Below are positions 1 through 8,973 of a stretch of DNA of 64,000 nucleotides, piece by piece (within the stretch, counting starts at the first letter, position 1; every line of letters starts with the position of its first letter). This DNA is from Micromonospora cremea. GTDB lineage: Bacteria; Actinomycetota; Actinomycetes; Mycobacteriales; Micromonosporaceae. The translations under genes were made by a program, and so were the position numbers. Location of the stretch: positions 310,001 to 374,000 of the forward strand of contig NZ_FSQT01000001.1 in NCBI RefSeq assembly GCF_900143515.1. The letters run 5' to 3'. The notes beneath the pieces were generated by a model that was given only the letters and a program-made list of their open reading frames with translations, did no database searches and was not told the DNA's origin.

Positions 1-590
1 GTGCTGCGGGACGACGGTACCCCGCGGCGCGCCTCGATCCATCCGCAGTACAGCCACTCCGAGCAGGTGGGGGAGCGGCGGGTCGCTGACGTCGTCGCCG
101 GACTCGACGTGCAGGAGCTCTACCTCAACGACGGCGGTCGCCTCAATCTGGCGGAGCTTGCGCCGCTCCGCCACCTGCGCAGCGTCTCGATCAACCGTGC
201 GACAGCGGTCACGGCGAGCCTCCCGTCCGGCGTGCCGATCGAGTGGCTGTCGATCGACGCCGCCGAGATTGACCTTCCGCCGCTGGGCGGGCATCCGACC
301 CTGTGGGGGCTGAAGCTCGCGTCCCGTTCCCCGGTCGCGATCGCGGCGCTGGCCGGCCTGCCGGCCCTGGCCCACCTCGACCTGTCCGGGGCCGACGTCA
401 GCGACCTGCACCGGGTCGCGGAGTTGCCGGGCCTGCGGGTGCTGGAGCTCAACCTGGCGCAGTGGCGGGAGTGGGTGGGCGCGGTTCATTGCCGGCCGGG
501 CTGGCGGCCGCAGCGCTGAACGGGTTCGCCCGGCTGGAGGAGGCCGACCAGTGGGCCGACTGGCTGCGGGGAGCCGCCAGGCAGCGGTGA
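1..590 (+). pseudogene. Leucine-rich-repeat-like protein, frameshifted and possibly cut by the window edge
   Basis: The frame opens at the first base (GTG) and reads about 155 residues of leucine-rich repeat style, with L-x-x-L-x-L spacing and segments such as LAHLDLSGADVSDLHR. At about position 470 the sense changes: the first frame runs out at 519 after a basic tail, while another forward frame continues with a plausible C-terminus (AAALNGFARLEEADQWADWL) to a stop at 590. The simplest reading is one gene with a one-base indel near 465-480. The true start may lie before the window. LRR proteins bind other proteins; no partner can be proposed. The frameshift could also be a sequencing error. 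Confidence 0.45.
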
Positions 591-845
591 GCGGGCGGGG
601 CCGGCAGTGGCCGCTGGACGGCAAGTCCACCCGGAGGGCTCATCCGAACGCTGCGAGTCAGCTTGCCGCTGGTCCTTGGCGTAGCCGAGCGGGCGCGGTC
701 CAGACTTGATCAGGTGCGCACATCTGCCGCGGATAATGGGCGCCAAGCGAAGCGCTCCATCACCGTCCGTACGCACCTCCCAGATCTATACCTGAATTCG
801 TTACGCCGATGGGCCACCACGCGCGGAAGGGCTGCCCGGTAGGCC

Positions 846-1256
846 TCAAGCACGCCGGTGCCACCAGGGCTTTTGGGGTGGCGCCTGCGGATCGTGGATC
901 GTGCGGCGTTCGAAGACCTCGTCCAGCGGGCGGAGCCGCTTTAGCAGTTCGCGGCGTGCCCGCGGGCCCAGCGCTCCCAGCGCTTTGGCCAACACGTCGC
1001 GGTGCTCCAGGGGGTCGCAGCACGGACACCCGGCCTGCGCGGCGTCCTGCAAGAGGCGTGCGACCGGCCGGTGGACGGCTCGTTTCCAATCCGCCAGAGC
1101 ACGGGCCACGGCACCAGGCCACAGGGACGAACGCTCGTACCGCGAAATCTGTCTGGCGGCTGCGACAGGGAGCCCGTCTATCTCGGGTACTTTGATGTGG
1201 CGATCAGCCCGACGTGGACGTGCAGCGCGCACCCCCGAAGGCGGCCTACGCGCCAC
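846..1256 (-). CDS. Hypothetical protein with CPCC motif
   Basis: Reads 136 residues from a GTG at 1256, with an AAAGGA ribosome binding site about 5 bases before it; an internal start is possible because the first 20 residues are low-complexity Arg/Ala/Pro. The body is convincing: ALADWKRAVHRPVARLLQ, then a Cys-Pro-Cys-Cys cluster within AGCPCCDPLEH, then RARRELLKRLRPLDEVFERRT. The cysteine pair could bind a metal or be redox active, but I do not recognise the family. The gene is divergent from the DUF4262 gene at 1371. Confidence 0.55.
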   Translation of the reverse strand: MARRPPSGVRAARPRRADRHIKVPEIDGLPVAAARQISRYERSSLWPGAVARALADWKRAVHRPVARLLQDAAQAGCPCCDPLEHRDVLAKALGALGPRARRELLKRLRPLDEVFERRTIHDPQAPPQKPWWHRRA

Positions 1257-1358
1257 AGTCCTTTCTGATCATCGTCATGCTGACGATGATTGCACGAGAC
1301 CACGCCGTTCTCCAACGGATTGGAATCCTCATTAGCCGCTAACCGGGTGGTCGCCTTG

Positions 1359-1364
1359 TATGCT
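1359..1364 (+). promoter_or_regulatory. -10 box TATGCT, leaderless start of the DUF4262 gene
   Basis: TATGCT is followed by six bases (CCGCGG) and then ATG at 1371. In actinomycetes a TANNNT hexamer this close to the start codon normally means the mRNA begins at or next to the A of ATG. This favours ATG 1371 over the in-frame TTG 81 bases upstream. Confidence 0.55.
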
Positions 1365-1370
1365 CCGCGG

Positions 1371-2222
1371 ATGCCCGACGCGCCCGACCGCGAGTGTCAT
1401 TGCCTCCTCTGCGAGGGCGACGGCGCACCGCGGGTTCGGTGGCGGCGGGCAGAGAAGTCCTGGCCGGAGCGCGAGCGCCGCAATGCCCGGCTGGTTCGTG
1501 AGTACGGTTGGGGCGTCACCGGCGTTCTTGGCATGACCACGCCCGACTGGGCCTACTCGATCGGTCTGTGGCACAGCTACGGCAGCGTCGAGTTGTGCCT
1601 GCTCGGCATCCCGCAGCAGCGGGCCATGGAGATCGTCAACACGGTCGGCCGCCTGATCCGTGACGGGCGGCCGCTGACCCCCGGCCGCAGGCTGGCAGGC
1701 GTCATCGACGGGTACGAGCTCGCGCTCGCTCCGGTGCACAGCAGTTGGTACGGGCAACTGTTCGGCGCGGCCATCGATTACTATCAGCGTCCGCCGTTTC
1801 CGGTCGTGCAACTGCTGTGGCCGGACAGGGCCGGCCGCTACCCGGGTCACCCCGAGCTCGATGACGGCGCGCATGAGACCCAGCCGTCGCTGTGGCTGCC
1901 GATGGACGAGCACCCGCGCAGTATGTGGACCGAGCCGACGCCGCCATGGATGTACCCGAAACTTGATCCTTGCCAGGTCGTGTTCACGCTCAAGCGCATC
2001 ATGGACGGCGGCCGCCCGGTCAACCGTGTGATCCACGATCACGACGGGAGCTGGCAGTTCCTCGACGGCGACGCGATGGAGCAGCCGGACGTGACCACCG
2101 CGCATCTGGTCCACCTCGTCGCCCACCACGACGTCGGCCAGTTGCTGGACCTGCCGGTGGGTTGGCGCGCCTGGCGGCAGCCCGACGGCAGCTGGCTACG
2201 CTCGACCGTCGAGCCGCAGTAA
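1371..2222 (+). CDS. DUF4262 domain protein
   Basis: 283 residues from ATG 1371; an in-frame TTG at 1290 would add 27 residues that do not look conserved. A Cys-rich start (CHCLLCEGD) is followed by the hallmark of DUF4262, DWAYSIGLWHSYGSVELCL at about residues 63-81. The C-terminal half has further aromatic-rich blocks (QVVFTLKRIMDGGRPV, HDHDGSWQFLDGD). DUF4262 proteins are widespread in actinobacteria and of unknown biochemical role. The gene stands alone, with a leaderless-type promoter and no ribosome binding site. Confidence 0.8.
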   Translation: MPDAPDRECHCLLCEGDGAPRVRWRRAEKSWPERERRNARLVREYGWGVTGVLGMTTPDWAYSIGLWHSYGSVELCLLGIPQQRAMEIVNTVGRLIRDGRPLTPGRRLAGVIDGYELALAPVHSSWYGQLFGAAIDYYQRPPFPVVQLLWPDRAGRYPGHPELDDGAHETQPSLWLPMDEHPRSMWTEPTPPWMYPKLDPCQVVFTLKRIMDGGRPVNRVIHDHDGSWQFLDGDAMEQPDVTTAHLVHLVAHHDVGQLLDLPVGWRAWRQPDGSWLRSTVEPQ

Positions 2223-2389
2223 GCCTGCCAGTCCCACTGCGGGCCCGGGCCGAGCAGCGAGGACCTGACCAATGGACGCCTGGCTCCAGGTCGAGCTGCC
2301 CGCAACCGACGGAGTCGGAGCAACTGCTCGCCGGTCTGCAAGGAGCGGATGCGGCAGATGATCTGACGCTGCCACGCTGTCCGGAACGC

Positions 2390-2848
2390 TCACCGCTGCA
2401 CGCTTGTGCCGCCGGTCGTGCGCGCTCGCCGTCGCACTGGGCGTCGCTGCAGCAGCAGCAGCCTCGGCTCCGGCAAAGTGCGGACCTCACGATGGCTCCG
2501 GCGGTCGCACGTGCGGAGCCAGACCCGGCCGTGTACCACCTCGACCGACCCTGCTGCGACGAGACAGGAAGGAAGATCGCCCCCGGCCGGTGCATCGACG
2601 TCGAAGGCAACGACCACTGGTGATTCTTCACCGACGTGCCGACGCACCAGTGCGCGCTCGTCGAGGGTGGGATCTCGGAACCGAGGATCCCAGAACTGGG
2701 TCGGGCAGGCCATGTATGCGACGTCGGTGAAGATCACCTCGAGACCGTGGTGGTAGGTCAGGTCGTGTCCCGCGGCCAACCGAAGCTGGGAGCCGTCGAA
2801 GTGCAGCACGTCCCAGTCCCACCATGATCCCCCAGGCAGTTCAATCAC
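2390..2848 (-). CDS. Hypothetical protein, C-terminus probably frameshifted
   Basis: Starts GTG at 2848 and reads 152 residues. The first ~95 residues look like a real globular protein (WWDWDVLHFDGSQLRLAAGH, DVAYMACPTQFWDPRFRDP, ESPVVVAFDVD). From about residue 115 the composition turns strongly basic and repetitive, as expected after a frameshift, so the native C-terminus may be lost. It is convergent with the DUF4262 gene. Family not recognised. Confidence 0.5.
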   Translation of the reverse strand: MIELPGGSWWDWDVLHFDGSQLRLAAGHDLTYHHGLEVIFTDVAYMACPTQFWDPRFRDPTLDERALVRRHVGEESPVVVAFDVDAPAGGDLPSCLVAAGSVEVVHGRVWLRTCDRRSHREVRTLPEPRLLLLQRRPVRRRARTTGGTSVQR

Positions 2849-2885
2849 ACCGCCGATCCTCGCATCGGCGAGCAGTCAATGGACC

Positions 2886-3932
2886 GTGCCGATCGTCCGT
2901 ACTCTGCCGGAGGTGCAGGGCCTGGAAGGGGAGCCGATCGGGCTGTACGTTTCCGGCTCCGGCGGCGCCGTGTCCTGGACCTACCGCCCGGACGGGGACG
3001 TGGACCCGGGGACGTCCTGCGTCTTCAGCGACAGCGCGAGTCGCAACCCGACCATCACCTGCAATGACAGCGGCACGTTCATCGCGACAGTCGTGCTGGA
3101 CGACGGCGTGAGCACGCCGGTCACCGCGCAGACGAAGGTCATCGTCCGCAACGATCCGCCTCAAGTAAGCTTCACCACTCCGACCCCGTGGCAGTTGTTC
3201 CGGGTCGGCGAGCCGGTCGTGTTCGACGCCCCCATCACCGACAGTGGCAGCAACGACGTGCACCGCTGTCAGTACGGGTGGGACGATGGCGAAGCGTGGG
3301 ACGAGCAGTTCGACGCCAACGGCCGTAACTGCGGGGTGACGCACACCTACGAGCACGCCGGCATGTACACGGTCGACCTGGTCGTGACCGACGACGACCT
3401 GGCACAGGGCTCGACGTCGGTAATGATCGTCGTATACGACCCGAACGAGGGGCCGGCGAGCATCGCCGGTAGCACCGCCACTCCGACCGGCGCACTGGCC
3501 ACCGATCCGAACGCGAGTGGCGAGACCTCGGTCCACTACGCCGCGCAATACCCAATGGGCGGGCGGGTTCCAGTCACCGAGGTGAACGGCCAGACGCTCG
3601 CCTGGGTCGACGGGACTAGCTTCCGCCTGCAACTTGAGGCGATGGAGTGGTTCGTAATCACCGAGGACGGCAAGGTCGCTGGCCGAGGGACCAGCACAGT
3701 GGACGGAAAGGTCGGTTACACCTGGGTCCTCTACGGCTGGGACTATTGTGACGGATCGAACAGCCCCGGCTGCCAGAATATTCCGTCGGACAAGATCCGA
3801 CTGGTCGTCTTCGAGAGTGCCACCGGGAAGGTCGTCTACGATCACAGCCCCGGCAGCAATGAGTTCGATGTCGACCGCATCTCACCGACGGTGATGAACT
3901 CGGGCGCGGTTCGCGTGCGACGCAGCCCCTAG
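2886..3932 (+). CDS. PKD-domain extracellular-type protein lacking a signal peptide
   Basis: 348 residues from GTG 2886. Two immunoglobulin/PKD-like modules are visible: one at about 15-95 ending TAQTKVIVRNDPPQ, and one at about 97-190 with the typical VTHTYEHAGMYTVDLVVTDDD. A C-terminal beta-rich region (about 195-345) resembles the post-PKD domain of secreted actinobacterial proteins. Such proteins are normally exported, but this reading begins inside a PKD repeat and has no signal sequence, so the 5' end has probably been lost or the true start is unrecognised. No useful ribosome binding site precedes the GTG. Confidence 0.6.
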   Translation: MPIVRTLPEVQGLEGEPIGLYVSGSGGAVSWTYRPDGDVDPGTSCVFSDSASRNPTITCNDSGTFIATVVLDDGVSTPVTAQTKVIVRNDPPQVSFTTPTPWQLFRVGEPVVFDAPITDSGSNDVHRCQYGWDDGEAWDEQFDANGRNCGVTHTYEHAGMYTVDLVVTDDDLAQGSTSVMIVVYDPNEGPASIAGSTATPTGALATDPNASGETSVHYAAQYPMGGRVPVTEVNGQTLAWVDGTSFRLQLEAMEWFVITEDGKVAGRGTSTVDGKVGYTWVLYGWDYCDGSNSPGCQNIPSDKIRLVVFESATGKVVYDHSPGSNEFDVDRISPTVMNSGAVRVRRSP

Positions 3933-4008
3933 TGAATGTCGGGGGGCGGGCGCACCTCGCGTGCGCCCGCCCCCGCAGTCCCGCCTAAACGACGACGATG
4001 GAGAAGCG

Positions 4009-4464
4009 GTGGCACAACTGACCGGGATGGCGACCGGACGGGTGAAGCCTGACCATCGGCTCATCAGCATCCTCGGCACGGGCTATACCGACAGCTTCGC
4101 GCCCGAGTTCACCCGCGACCGGTTTTGCTACGCTGACCGTGACATCGTCTACCTGACCAGCATCAGCCAGCACCATCGGGCGATGGTGACCCTGGAGGCG
4201 TGGGACGATGCGCCGGCGGTGCGCCGCGCCGACGAGGCGTTCGAGACGGTGGAGCTCGAGCTGACGACCGGCCAGGTGTATGTCTGCTCGATGATGGAAA
4301 CTCGCGTCAGCCCGGTGCTGACCGTCGGACCACCGGGCGCATACGTGGCCCGCGCTGAGGTCTCCGGGCGCGCCGAGCTGCGTGAGCGCCTGGCCCACAT
4401 GGACATGTCCGAGAGACTCGACGACATCGAACAGTTCCGCGTCCGCTTCTGGCCGAGGCGGTGA
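4009..4464 (+). CDS. Hypothetical protein
   Basis: About 151 residues from GTG 4009, with a GGAGAAG purine run just before it; ATG 4027 is an alternative start. The chain includes HRLISILGTGYTDSFAPEF, DRDIVYLTSISQHHRAMVTL and a C-terminal RLDDIEQFRVRFWP. It has no signal peptide or membrane segment. Base composition and codon use match clear coding genes nearby. The function is not recognisable. It lies just upstream of an IS30 remnant. Confidence 0.55.
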   Translation: MAQLTGMATGRVKPDHRLISILGTGYTDSFAPEFTRDRFCYADRDIVYLTSISQHHRAMVTLEAWDDAPAVRRADEAFETVELELTTGQVYVCSMMETRVSPVLTVGPPGAYVARAEVSGRAELRERLAHMDMSERLDDIEQFRVRFWPRR

Positions 4465-4581
4465 ACCGCGTGACCCCGCAGCAGGGCAGGCCGCCCGCCG
4501 ACGCCTGCAGCGAGGGTATGTCCGAGCAGCGGCGGTCGGCGGAGACCGACGAACCGCCCCCAACCTCCCGCGAAACGCGGC

Positions 4582-4870
4582 TTGAGCCCTCTGTCGATAA
4601 TCGCGGTCGGCACGGTCGTGGTCGGCATGCTAATCGGCGCGGCGCTTGTCGCCCCGTTTCTGCGACCCGCACTCACCCTGGCAAGGCGGCTCCAACGAGA
4701 ACACCAACGGACTGCTGCGCCAATACTTCCCCAAAGGCACCGACCTGGCCGTCCACACCCGCGAACACCTCGCCGCCGTCGCCGCCGAACTCAACGCCCG
4801 CCCACGCAAAACGCTCGGCTGGGACACCCCAGCCGAGCGCCTCGCTAAGCTCCTAGCCGTCACCAGCTAG
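4582..4870 (+). pseudogene. IS30-family transposase C-terminal remnant fused behind a truncated membrane ORF
   Basis: From about 4655 to the stop at 4870 one frame encodes the well-known end of IS30-family transposases: [20 protein letters not shown], then [13 protein letters not shown] and [18 protein letters not shown]. The conserved Glu of the DDE triad lies in SNENTNG; the rest of the transposase is missing. Immediately upstream, in another frame from about 4582, is a possible membrane start ([20 protein letters not shown]) that runs into the IS sequence and is presumably a gene truncated at the junction. Confidence 0.75.
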
Positions 4871-4935
4871 ACCTCGTGTTGCAACGACCCCTCGAAACCG
4901 CCCCCAGTGATAGGCGGCCGGGGGCCATTTTGTCG

Positions 4936-5841
4936 TCAGGCTGCGAAGCGGGCCTTCCAACGGCGCGCTAGGAGCACCGCGCCAAGGCCAAGGACCAGGG
5001 CGCCCAGGCCGATACCAGCGAGGGTCCCACCGCTGGCACCCGTGACCGGGAGACCGCCGCCAGCGCCAGGCGCAGGAACGGGAGGTGCCGGCGTGTACGT
5101 GGCGGTCGGGGTGGGCTTCGGCGTGGGCTTCGTGGGCTTGCTGGGCTTCAGCGGGTTGGACTCGCAGCCGATACCCGGAATGCCCTGGTTGCCGTCCAGA
5201 CCCCACGGGTCGTTCTTCACGTCGACCAGGGTGACGTGGTACTTCACGTCGGAGCAGTTGACCTTGCCGGGCGGGTTCGGGAAGTCGGCGCACAGGTTCT
5301 GCTTCGTGCCGGTGTAGAGGTACGCCTCGCAGTCGCGCGGCTCCGGCGGGCCGGGCACCCGAGCCCGGAAGTTGACCAGCTCGTCACCGATTTGCAAGTC
5401 GCTCACCACCACGGTGCCGGCGGTGCCGTTGTCGTACACGACGCCGGCCTCCTTGATCGTGCCGGGCGTTGCGACGGTGAAGGAGACATCGCCGTCCTCA
5501 CCGCACTGCGTGTTGCCACCGATGAGCTGATCCCAGGAGTTGGTGTTGACGCCGTTCACGACCAGGTAGACCCGGGGAGCGCCAGCGCTGCACGTCGCGC
5601 CGTCGGCCAGCTCGTAGTGGAAACTGACGGTGGTCGCCGCCGCCATTTCCATGTTGAGATTCGCGGTCTCGACGGACGTGTTGGCCCCCTTGAGCGTGAC
5701 CTCGTTCTTGCCGGTGATGGCGGACGCCCCGTTGGCCGTCCACACCGGGTCGCCGGGCTTGGCCTGAGCGGGGGCGCTCAGCATCAGGGTGCTGAGTGTC
5801 AGTGCGCCGAGTGCGGCACCGATCGTCTTGAGCGTGCGCAA
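4936..5841 (-). CDS. LPXTG-type cell-wall-anchored protein with Excalibur-like module
   Basis: 301 residues from TTG 5841, chosen because GAGGGAGA lies 5 bases before it and a Sec signal peptide follows directly (ALGALTLSTLMLSAPAQA, cleavage near residue 27). A beta-rich domain spans about 30-165. A Cys-containing module (about 175-235) resembles the calcium-binding Excalibur-type motif that ends in DGNQGIPGIGCES. A Pro/Thr/Lys wall-spanning linker follows, then LPVTG at 264-268, a hydrophobic stretch and the basic tail RRWKARFAA, the sortase sorting signal. It is therefore expected to be covalently attached to peptidoglycan. It is monocistronic. Confidence 0.85.
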   Translation of the reverse strand: MRTLKTIGAALGALTLSTLMLSAPAQAKPGDPVWTANGASAITGKNEVTLKGANTSVETANLNMEMAAATTVSFHYELADGATCSAGAPRVYLVVNGVNTNSWDQLIGGNTQCGEDGDVSFTVATPGTIKEAGVVYDNGTAGTVVVSDLQIGDELVNFRARVPGPPEPRDCEAYLYTGTKQNLCADFPNPPGKVNCSDVKYHVTLVDVKNDPWGLDGNQGIPGIGCESNPLKPSKPTKPTPKPTPTATYTPAPPVPAPGAGGGLPVTGASGGTLAGIGLGALVLGLGAVLLARRWKARFAA

Positions 5842-6358
5842 TTGATCTCCCTCGTTGGCGGATGGTGCGGCCGGGCTGAACGGGGCCAGACGCTAGCCGC
5901 GCCACACGCAAGGGTCAATCAGGCAGAAGTGGCCCTTGACCAGCGGAAACACCACCAGGCGCTGCCTGCCGATGACGGAGGGGCCCAAAAGCCTTAGGGG
6001 GCAACACCTTTGTCGCGACTTAGGGGACCTTTAGGAAAGACTTACCCGAGACATGTCCGTGTTCGCAGATAGCGAAAACGACCCGGCTATTCACTGATGG
6101 GCGGGCGGTCATTCGTTTGATCGGTCAGGGCACCGTTGCCCGCGCAGGAGTTGAGCTACGGACATGTGTGCCTACCTGGAAGGTTTGCGGATGATCGCCG
6201 CGCCAAGGGTGTAACGGCATGCAAACGGGCAGCGCCTGTGGTGGTGGAAGGCCGAGGTGCGTGACCTTTCGACCGGGCGGGACTGCTCAACCCCCGTAGT
6301 CCCCGCCCGGATCACAGCCGAACAGCGCATCACCACGCTCCCGCGGAGGCATTGCACG
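5842..6358. other. Intergenic region between divergent genes
   Basis: About 500 bases without a convincing gene. It must carry the promoter of the sortase substrate (leftward) and of the small membrane protein at 6359 (rightward). The stretch 5985-6075 is clearly less GC-rich than the surroundings and contains repeated CTTAGGGG/TTTAGG-like words (near 5992, 6020 and 6030), which may be regulator sites. I see no structured RNA. Confidence 0.4.
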
Positions 6359-6562
6359 ATGGCTGACTCGACATCGCACAACCCCCCGCCGCGCTGGCCC
6401 GGCCGAAACGGGGTGGCTGCACCTCCGGCATGGAACATGCCGACCCAGCCTCTTCGGCCGCAGCCGCACCGCTCCGGCGAGCGGTGGCCGTACCTCATCT
6501 TCGGCGGAGCCACCTTGCTGCTCGGGGCCCTCGCCACGCTGGTTGTCGTCCTGGCCAGATGA
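6359..6562 (+). CDS. Small proline-rich single-pass membrane protein
   Basis: 67 residues from ATG 6359, with GGAGG at 6345-6349, a 9-base spacer. The N-terminal ~45 residues are rich in Pro, Asn and Trp and polar (cytoplasmic by the positive-inside rule, with HRSGER just before the helix). The C-terminus is one hydrophobic helix, WPYLIFGGATLLLGALATLV. Such short tail-anchored proteins are common in actinomycetes; function unknown. Confidence 0.6.
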   Translation: MADSTSHNPPPRWPGRNGVAAPPAWNMPTQPLRPQPHRSGERWPYLIFGGATLLLGALATLVVVLAR

Positions 6563-6817
6563 ACCCGTCCGAGGTGCGGCAGCACGACCCTGTAACGCGG
6601 CACGCGCGCTTGTATTCATTACGCCCCAAGGGGTTGAGCGTGTCACCGCTACGGCTTGGCGGCTGGCACCGACTTCGGTGCCGCCGCCAGGGGCGGGAAC
6701 ACCCCACACTGCCCAAGCTGGCGTTGCCGACGACTGCCCCGGTGCGGATCGAGTCTAGGAACGGCGGTGTTGCGTTGGGGGACCGGCGGACATGTTGAAC
6801 CTGTGTCGGGTCGGCGG

Positions 6818-7535
6818 TCAGGTCGCTTGGGCGAGTTCGGTAACCGCAGCGGCGACCCGCAGAGCGGGCGGGGTGTCGACGGCGAGTTCGTAGTGTCCGC
6901 GTCGGAGGTTCTGCATGAAGGCGTGTCCAGCGATGCTCACCTGTGCTGTCTTGTCCGTTCGTAGCCCGCGCATCGGTTTCAATCGGTGTTTGAGCTGGAT
7001 GTGATCAGCCTCGATCGGGTTGTTGGCGTACTGCTCGACGTGGTGCCACGCGGACGGGATCAGCTCGTCGAGGACGCCGGGGTAGACGGCGGCGGCGTGG
7101 GTGACCACCACGGTGGGTGTCACTTCAACGTCGACAGCGCCCGGCGGAAGAACCGCCGGGCAGCGCCGGCGTCCCGGCGGGCCGAGACGAGCACGTCGGT
7201 GACCTGCCCGTACTGGTCGACCGCCCGGTACACGTAGCGCCACACCCGTTGACCTTGACGTACGTCTCATCAACGTGCCACCTGTCGCCTGGTGAGTGCC
7301 GGCAGAAGCGGGCGGCGTCGGCCAGCAGCGGGGTGAACCGCCGCACGCAGCGGTAGACCGTGACGTGACCGACCAACACGCCGCGCTCGACCAGCAACTC
7401 CTCATCGTCGCGATAGGACAGGTTGAACCGCAGATACCACCGCACCGCGACCACGATCACCTCCGGCGGGAACCGGAACCCGGAGAACGCCGACTTCGGA
7501 GGCAGCCACGGGTCAGGCCGGGTCGATGGCTTCAC
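6818..7535 (-). pseudogene. IS6-family transposase, frameshifted twice and missing a catalytic Asp
   Basis: Three reading frames together give an almost complete IS6-family transposase. The N-terminal part (from about 7535) has SAFSGFRFPPEVIVVAVRWY, ELLVERGVLVGHVTVYRCV and DRWHVDETYVKVNG with the first catalytic Asp. A one-base loss near 7255 shifts the frame through WRYVYRAVDQYGQVTDVLVS, and a second shift near 7130 leads into VTPTVVVTHAAAVYPGVLDE and HVEQYANNPIEADHIQLKHR. In the second catalytic motif the family reads VTDAAPVY; here Asp is His (VTHAAAVY), so the protein would be dead even without the frameshifts. No clear terminal repeats were found. Confidence 0.85.
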
Positions 7536-7549
7536 TGCTCAAGCCTGCC

Positions 7550-7683
7550 TCGCTCTTGCCAACGCTCAACGCAACAGTGCCCGCGACGGCACCTGGTACG
7601 TGGAGTACCGCAAGGTTCGTCCGGCCGGCGACGGCTGGCACTACGAGGCCACCGGCGGGATGGACAAACAGGACGAGGAGTGA
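7550..7683 (+). pseudogene. C-terminal fragment of an unknown gene next to the IS6 remnant
   Basis: The last ~44 codons of an open frame ending at 7683 look coding (LALANAQRNSARDGTWYVEY, then GWHYEATGGMDKQDEE), but the upstream part of that frame lies inside the antisense transposase. The likely reading is a gene whose 5' portion was removed or displaced when the IS6 element arrived. The family is not recognised. Confidence 0.35.
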
Positions 7684-7741
7684 CGTCGGCGGCGCGGGCC
7701 TGATCCGGGTTTCCGTCCCCGGCACGGGGGAAGCCAGCGGC

Positions 7742-8317
7742 ATGGCCGAGACCTTCGCGGATCAGGACCTCACGACCCTGCGGTCGATTGCGCGCGGTGC
7801 GGGGATACCGGACACGGACCGGATGCCGCACGACGAGCTGGTCGAGATGTTGCGCCGGGCCGGACTGGCCGAGCCGGCCGGCCGGCCGGTCGACACCAAC
7901 CTGGCCGAGCAGGGCGGCGCACCGACCTCGGGCACGTACCGCGCCGAGGGCGTCGGACGCCGCGAGTCGGCCGGCGGATCGGGCGCGCAGACGGCCGCCG
8001 CCGTCGACCAGCCGACGCAGGATCCGGCCGGGTTGTCCGGCCTGCCCCGCAGCAGTCTGGACCTGGGTGACGAGAGCACTGGCGGTCGGGCCGCCGAGGA
8101 GGCGGTCGGTGCCCGGCGGGGCGAGTCGGTGGTCGACGACCGCGCCCAGGACGCGCGGGGCGTGCAGGGTGAGAACCAGGACGCGGCCGGACTGTCGGGC
8201 CTGCCCCGCAGCAGTCTGGACCTGGGTGACGAGAGCACTGGCGGTCGGGCCGCCGAGGAGGCGATCGGGGCCCGGCCCGGCGAGTCCGGCACCGAGATCG
8301 ACCGCACGCGGCGCTGA
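7742..8317 (+). CDS. Protein with Rho-N/SAP-like N-terminus and a duplicated 34-residue segment
   Basis: 191 residues from ATG 7742, preceded by GGGGGAAG. Residues 5-36 (ADQDLTTLRSIARGAGIPDT, then MPHDELVEMLRRAGL) resemble the helix-extended-helix of Rho-N/SAP-like domains that bind nucleic acid. The rest is acidic, Gly/Ser-rich and probably disordered, and contains the same segment twice (LSGLPRSSLDLGDESTGGRA and following). No enzyme motif is visible. It may be a nucleoid- or RNA-associated small protein; that is inference. Confidence 0.6.
   Translation: MAETFADQDLTTLRSIARGAGIPDTDRMPHDELVEMLRRAGLAEPAGRPVDTNLAEQGGAPTSGTYRAEGVGRRESAGGSGAQTAAAVDQPTQDPAGLSGLPRSSLDLGDESTGGRAAEEAVGARRGESVVDDRAQDARGVQGENQDAAGLSGLPRSSLDLGDESTGGRAAEEAIGARPGESGTEIDRTRR
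8026..8286 (+). repeat. 102-bp direct repeat inside the coding sequence (8026-8127 and 8185-8286)
   Basis: Two nearly identical 102-base units, 159 bases apart start to start, encode the duplicated AGLSGLPRSSLDLGDES segment. The few mismatches are mostly silent, suggesting a recent duplication or selection to keep the peptide. Confidence 0.85.
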
Positions 8318-8329
8318 CACCGCTGTTCA

Positions 8330-8940
8330 CGCGGTTGATCTGCCGGTTCCCGCCGCGGGAGGGCCGATGGCGGACCTGCTCGCCGCGGGACGCGTCGATG
8401 GGGGCGGTGCCGTTCCAGGAGGCGAATTGGGCCGGTTCGGGAACCGGGTGATGTCGCCGACCTCGGCCAGCAACCGGGCGGCGCCGGACGGTCCAATGCC
8501 ATGCAGGTTCATCAGCGTGGTGCCGGTGGAGGCCACCAGTTCGGTCAGTTCCTTGTCTGCCTCCCTGGGGCGCCGGTAGACCCGTTCGAAGTCACCGATC
8601 AGCTCCGCGGCCACCCGGCGTCGGGCCTTGCCGACCGCGTCGCGAGGCCGGATCGTGGCCAGCAGTGCTTTGGCCTGGGCAGCGGACAGACTCTTCTTCG
8701 CTCCACCCGGAATTAGTTCCAGCAGCAGTTGTTGCAGCTGGGAGACCATCCGGGTGTGGTCCTCGCCAAGACAGCGGCGCCGGTCGACCAAAATCCGCAT
8801 CAGGGCCAGCTGCTCATCGTTAACCACCGGGCGCAGCCCGGCCATGCGGGTGCCGACCAGCGCGATGGAGTGGGCGTCGGTGGCGTCGGTCTTGCGGCCC
8901 TGCCCGGTGGCGAACACCCGCGCCTTGGCGGACAGCCTGG
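8330..8940 (-). pseudogene. IS110-family transposase fragment
   Basis: Reads RLSAKARVFATGQGRKTDAT (with the DEDD-domain Asp pair in KTDATDAHSIA), then DDRRRCLGEDHTR-type sequence and the second domain ending LVASTGTTLMNLHGIGPSGA. The C-terminus shifts frame near 8440, where another frame continues FASWNGTAPIDAS to the edge. The N-terminal ~60 residues and the end of the second domain, including the conserved Ser region, are missing or displaced, so the copy cannot be active. Confidence 0.8.
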
Positions 8941-8973
8941 GCCGACGCCGTAGTGGCGTTAGACTCGCCGGCC

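Noticed and set aside
5236..5997. A 253-codon forward frame
   Set aside because: Antisense to the LPXTG protein, whose signal peptide and sorting signal are clear.
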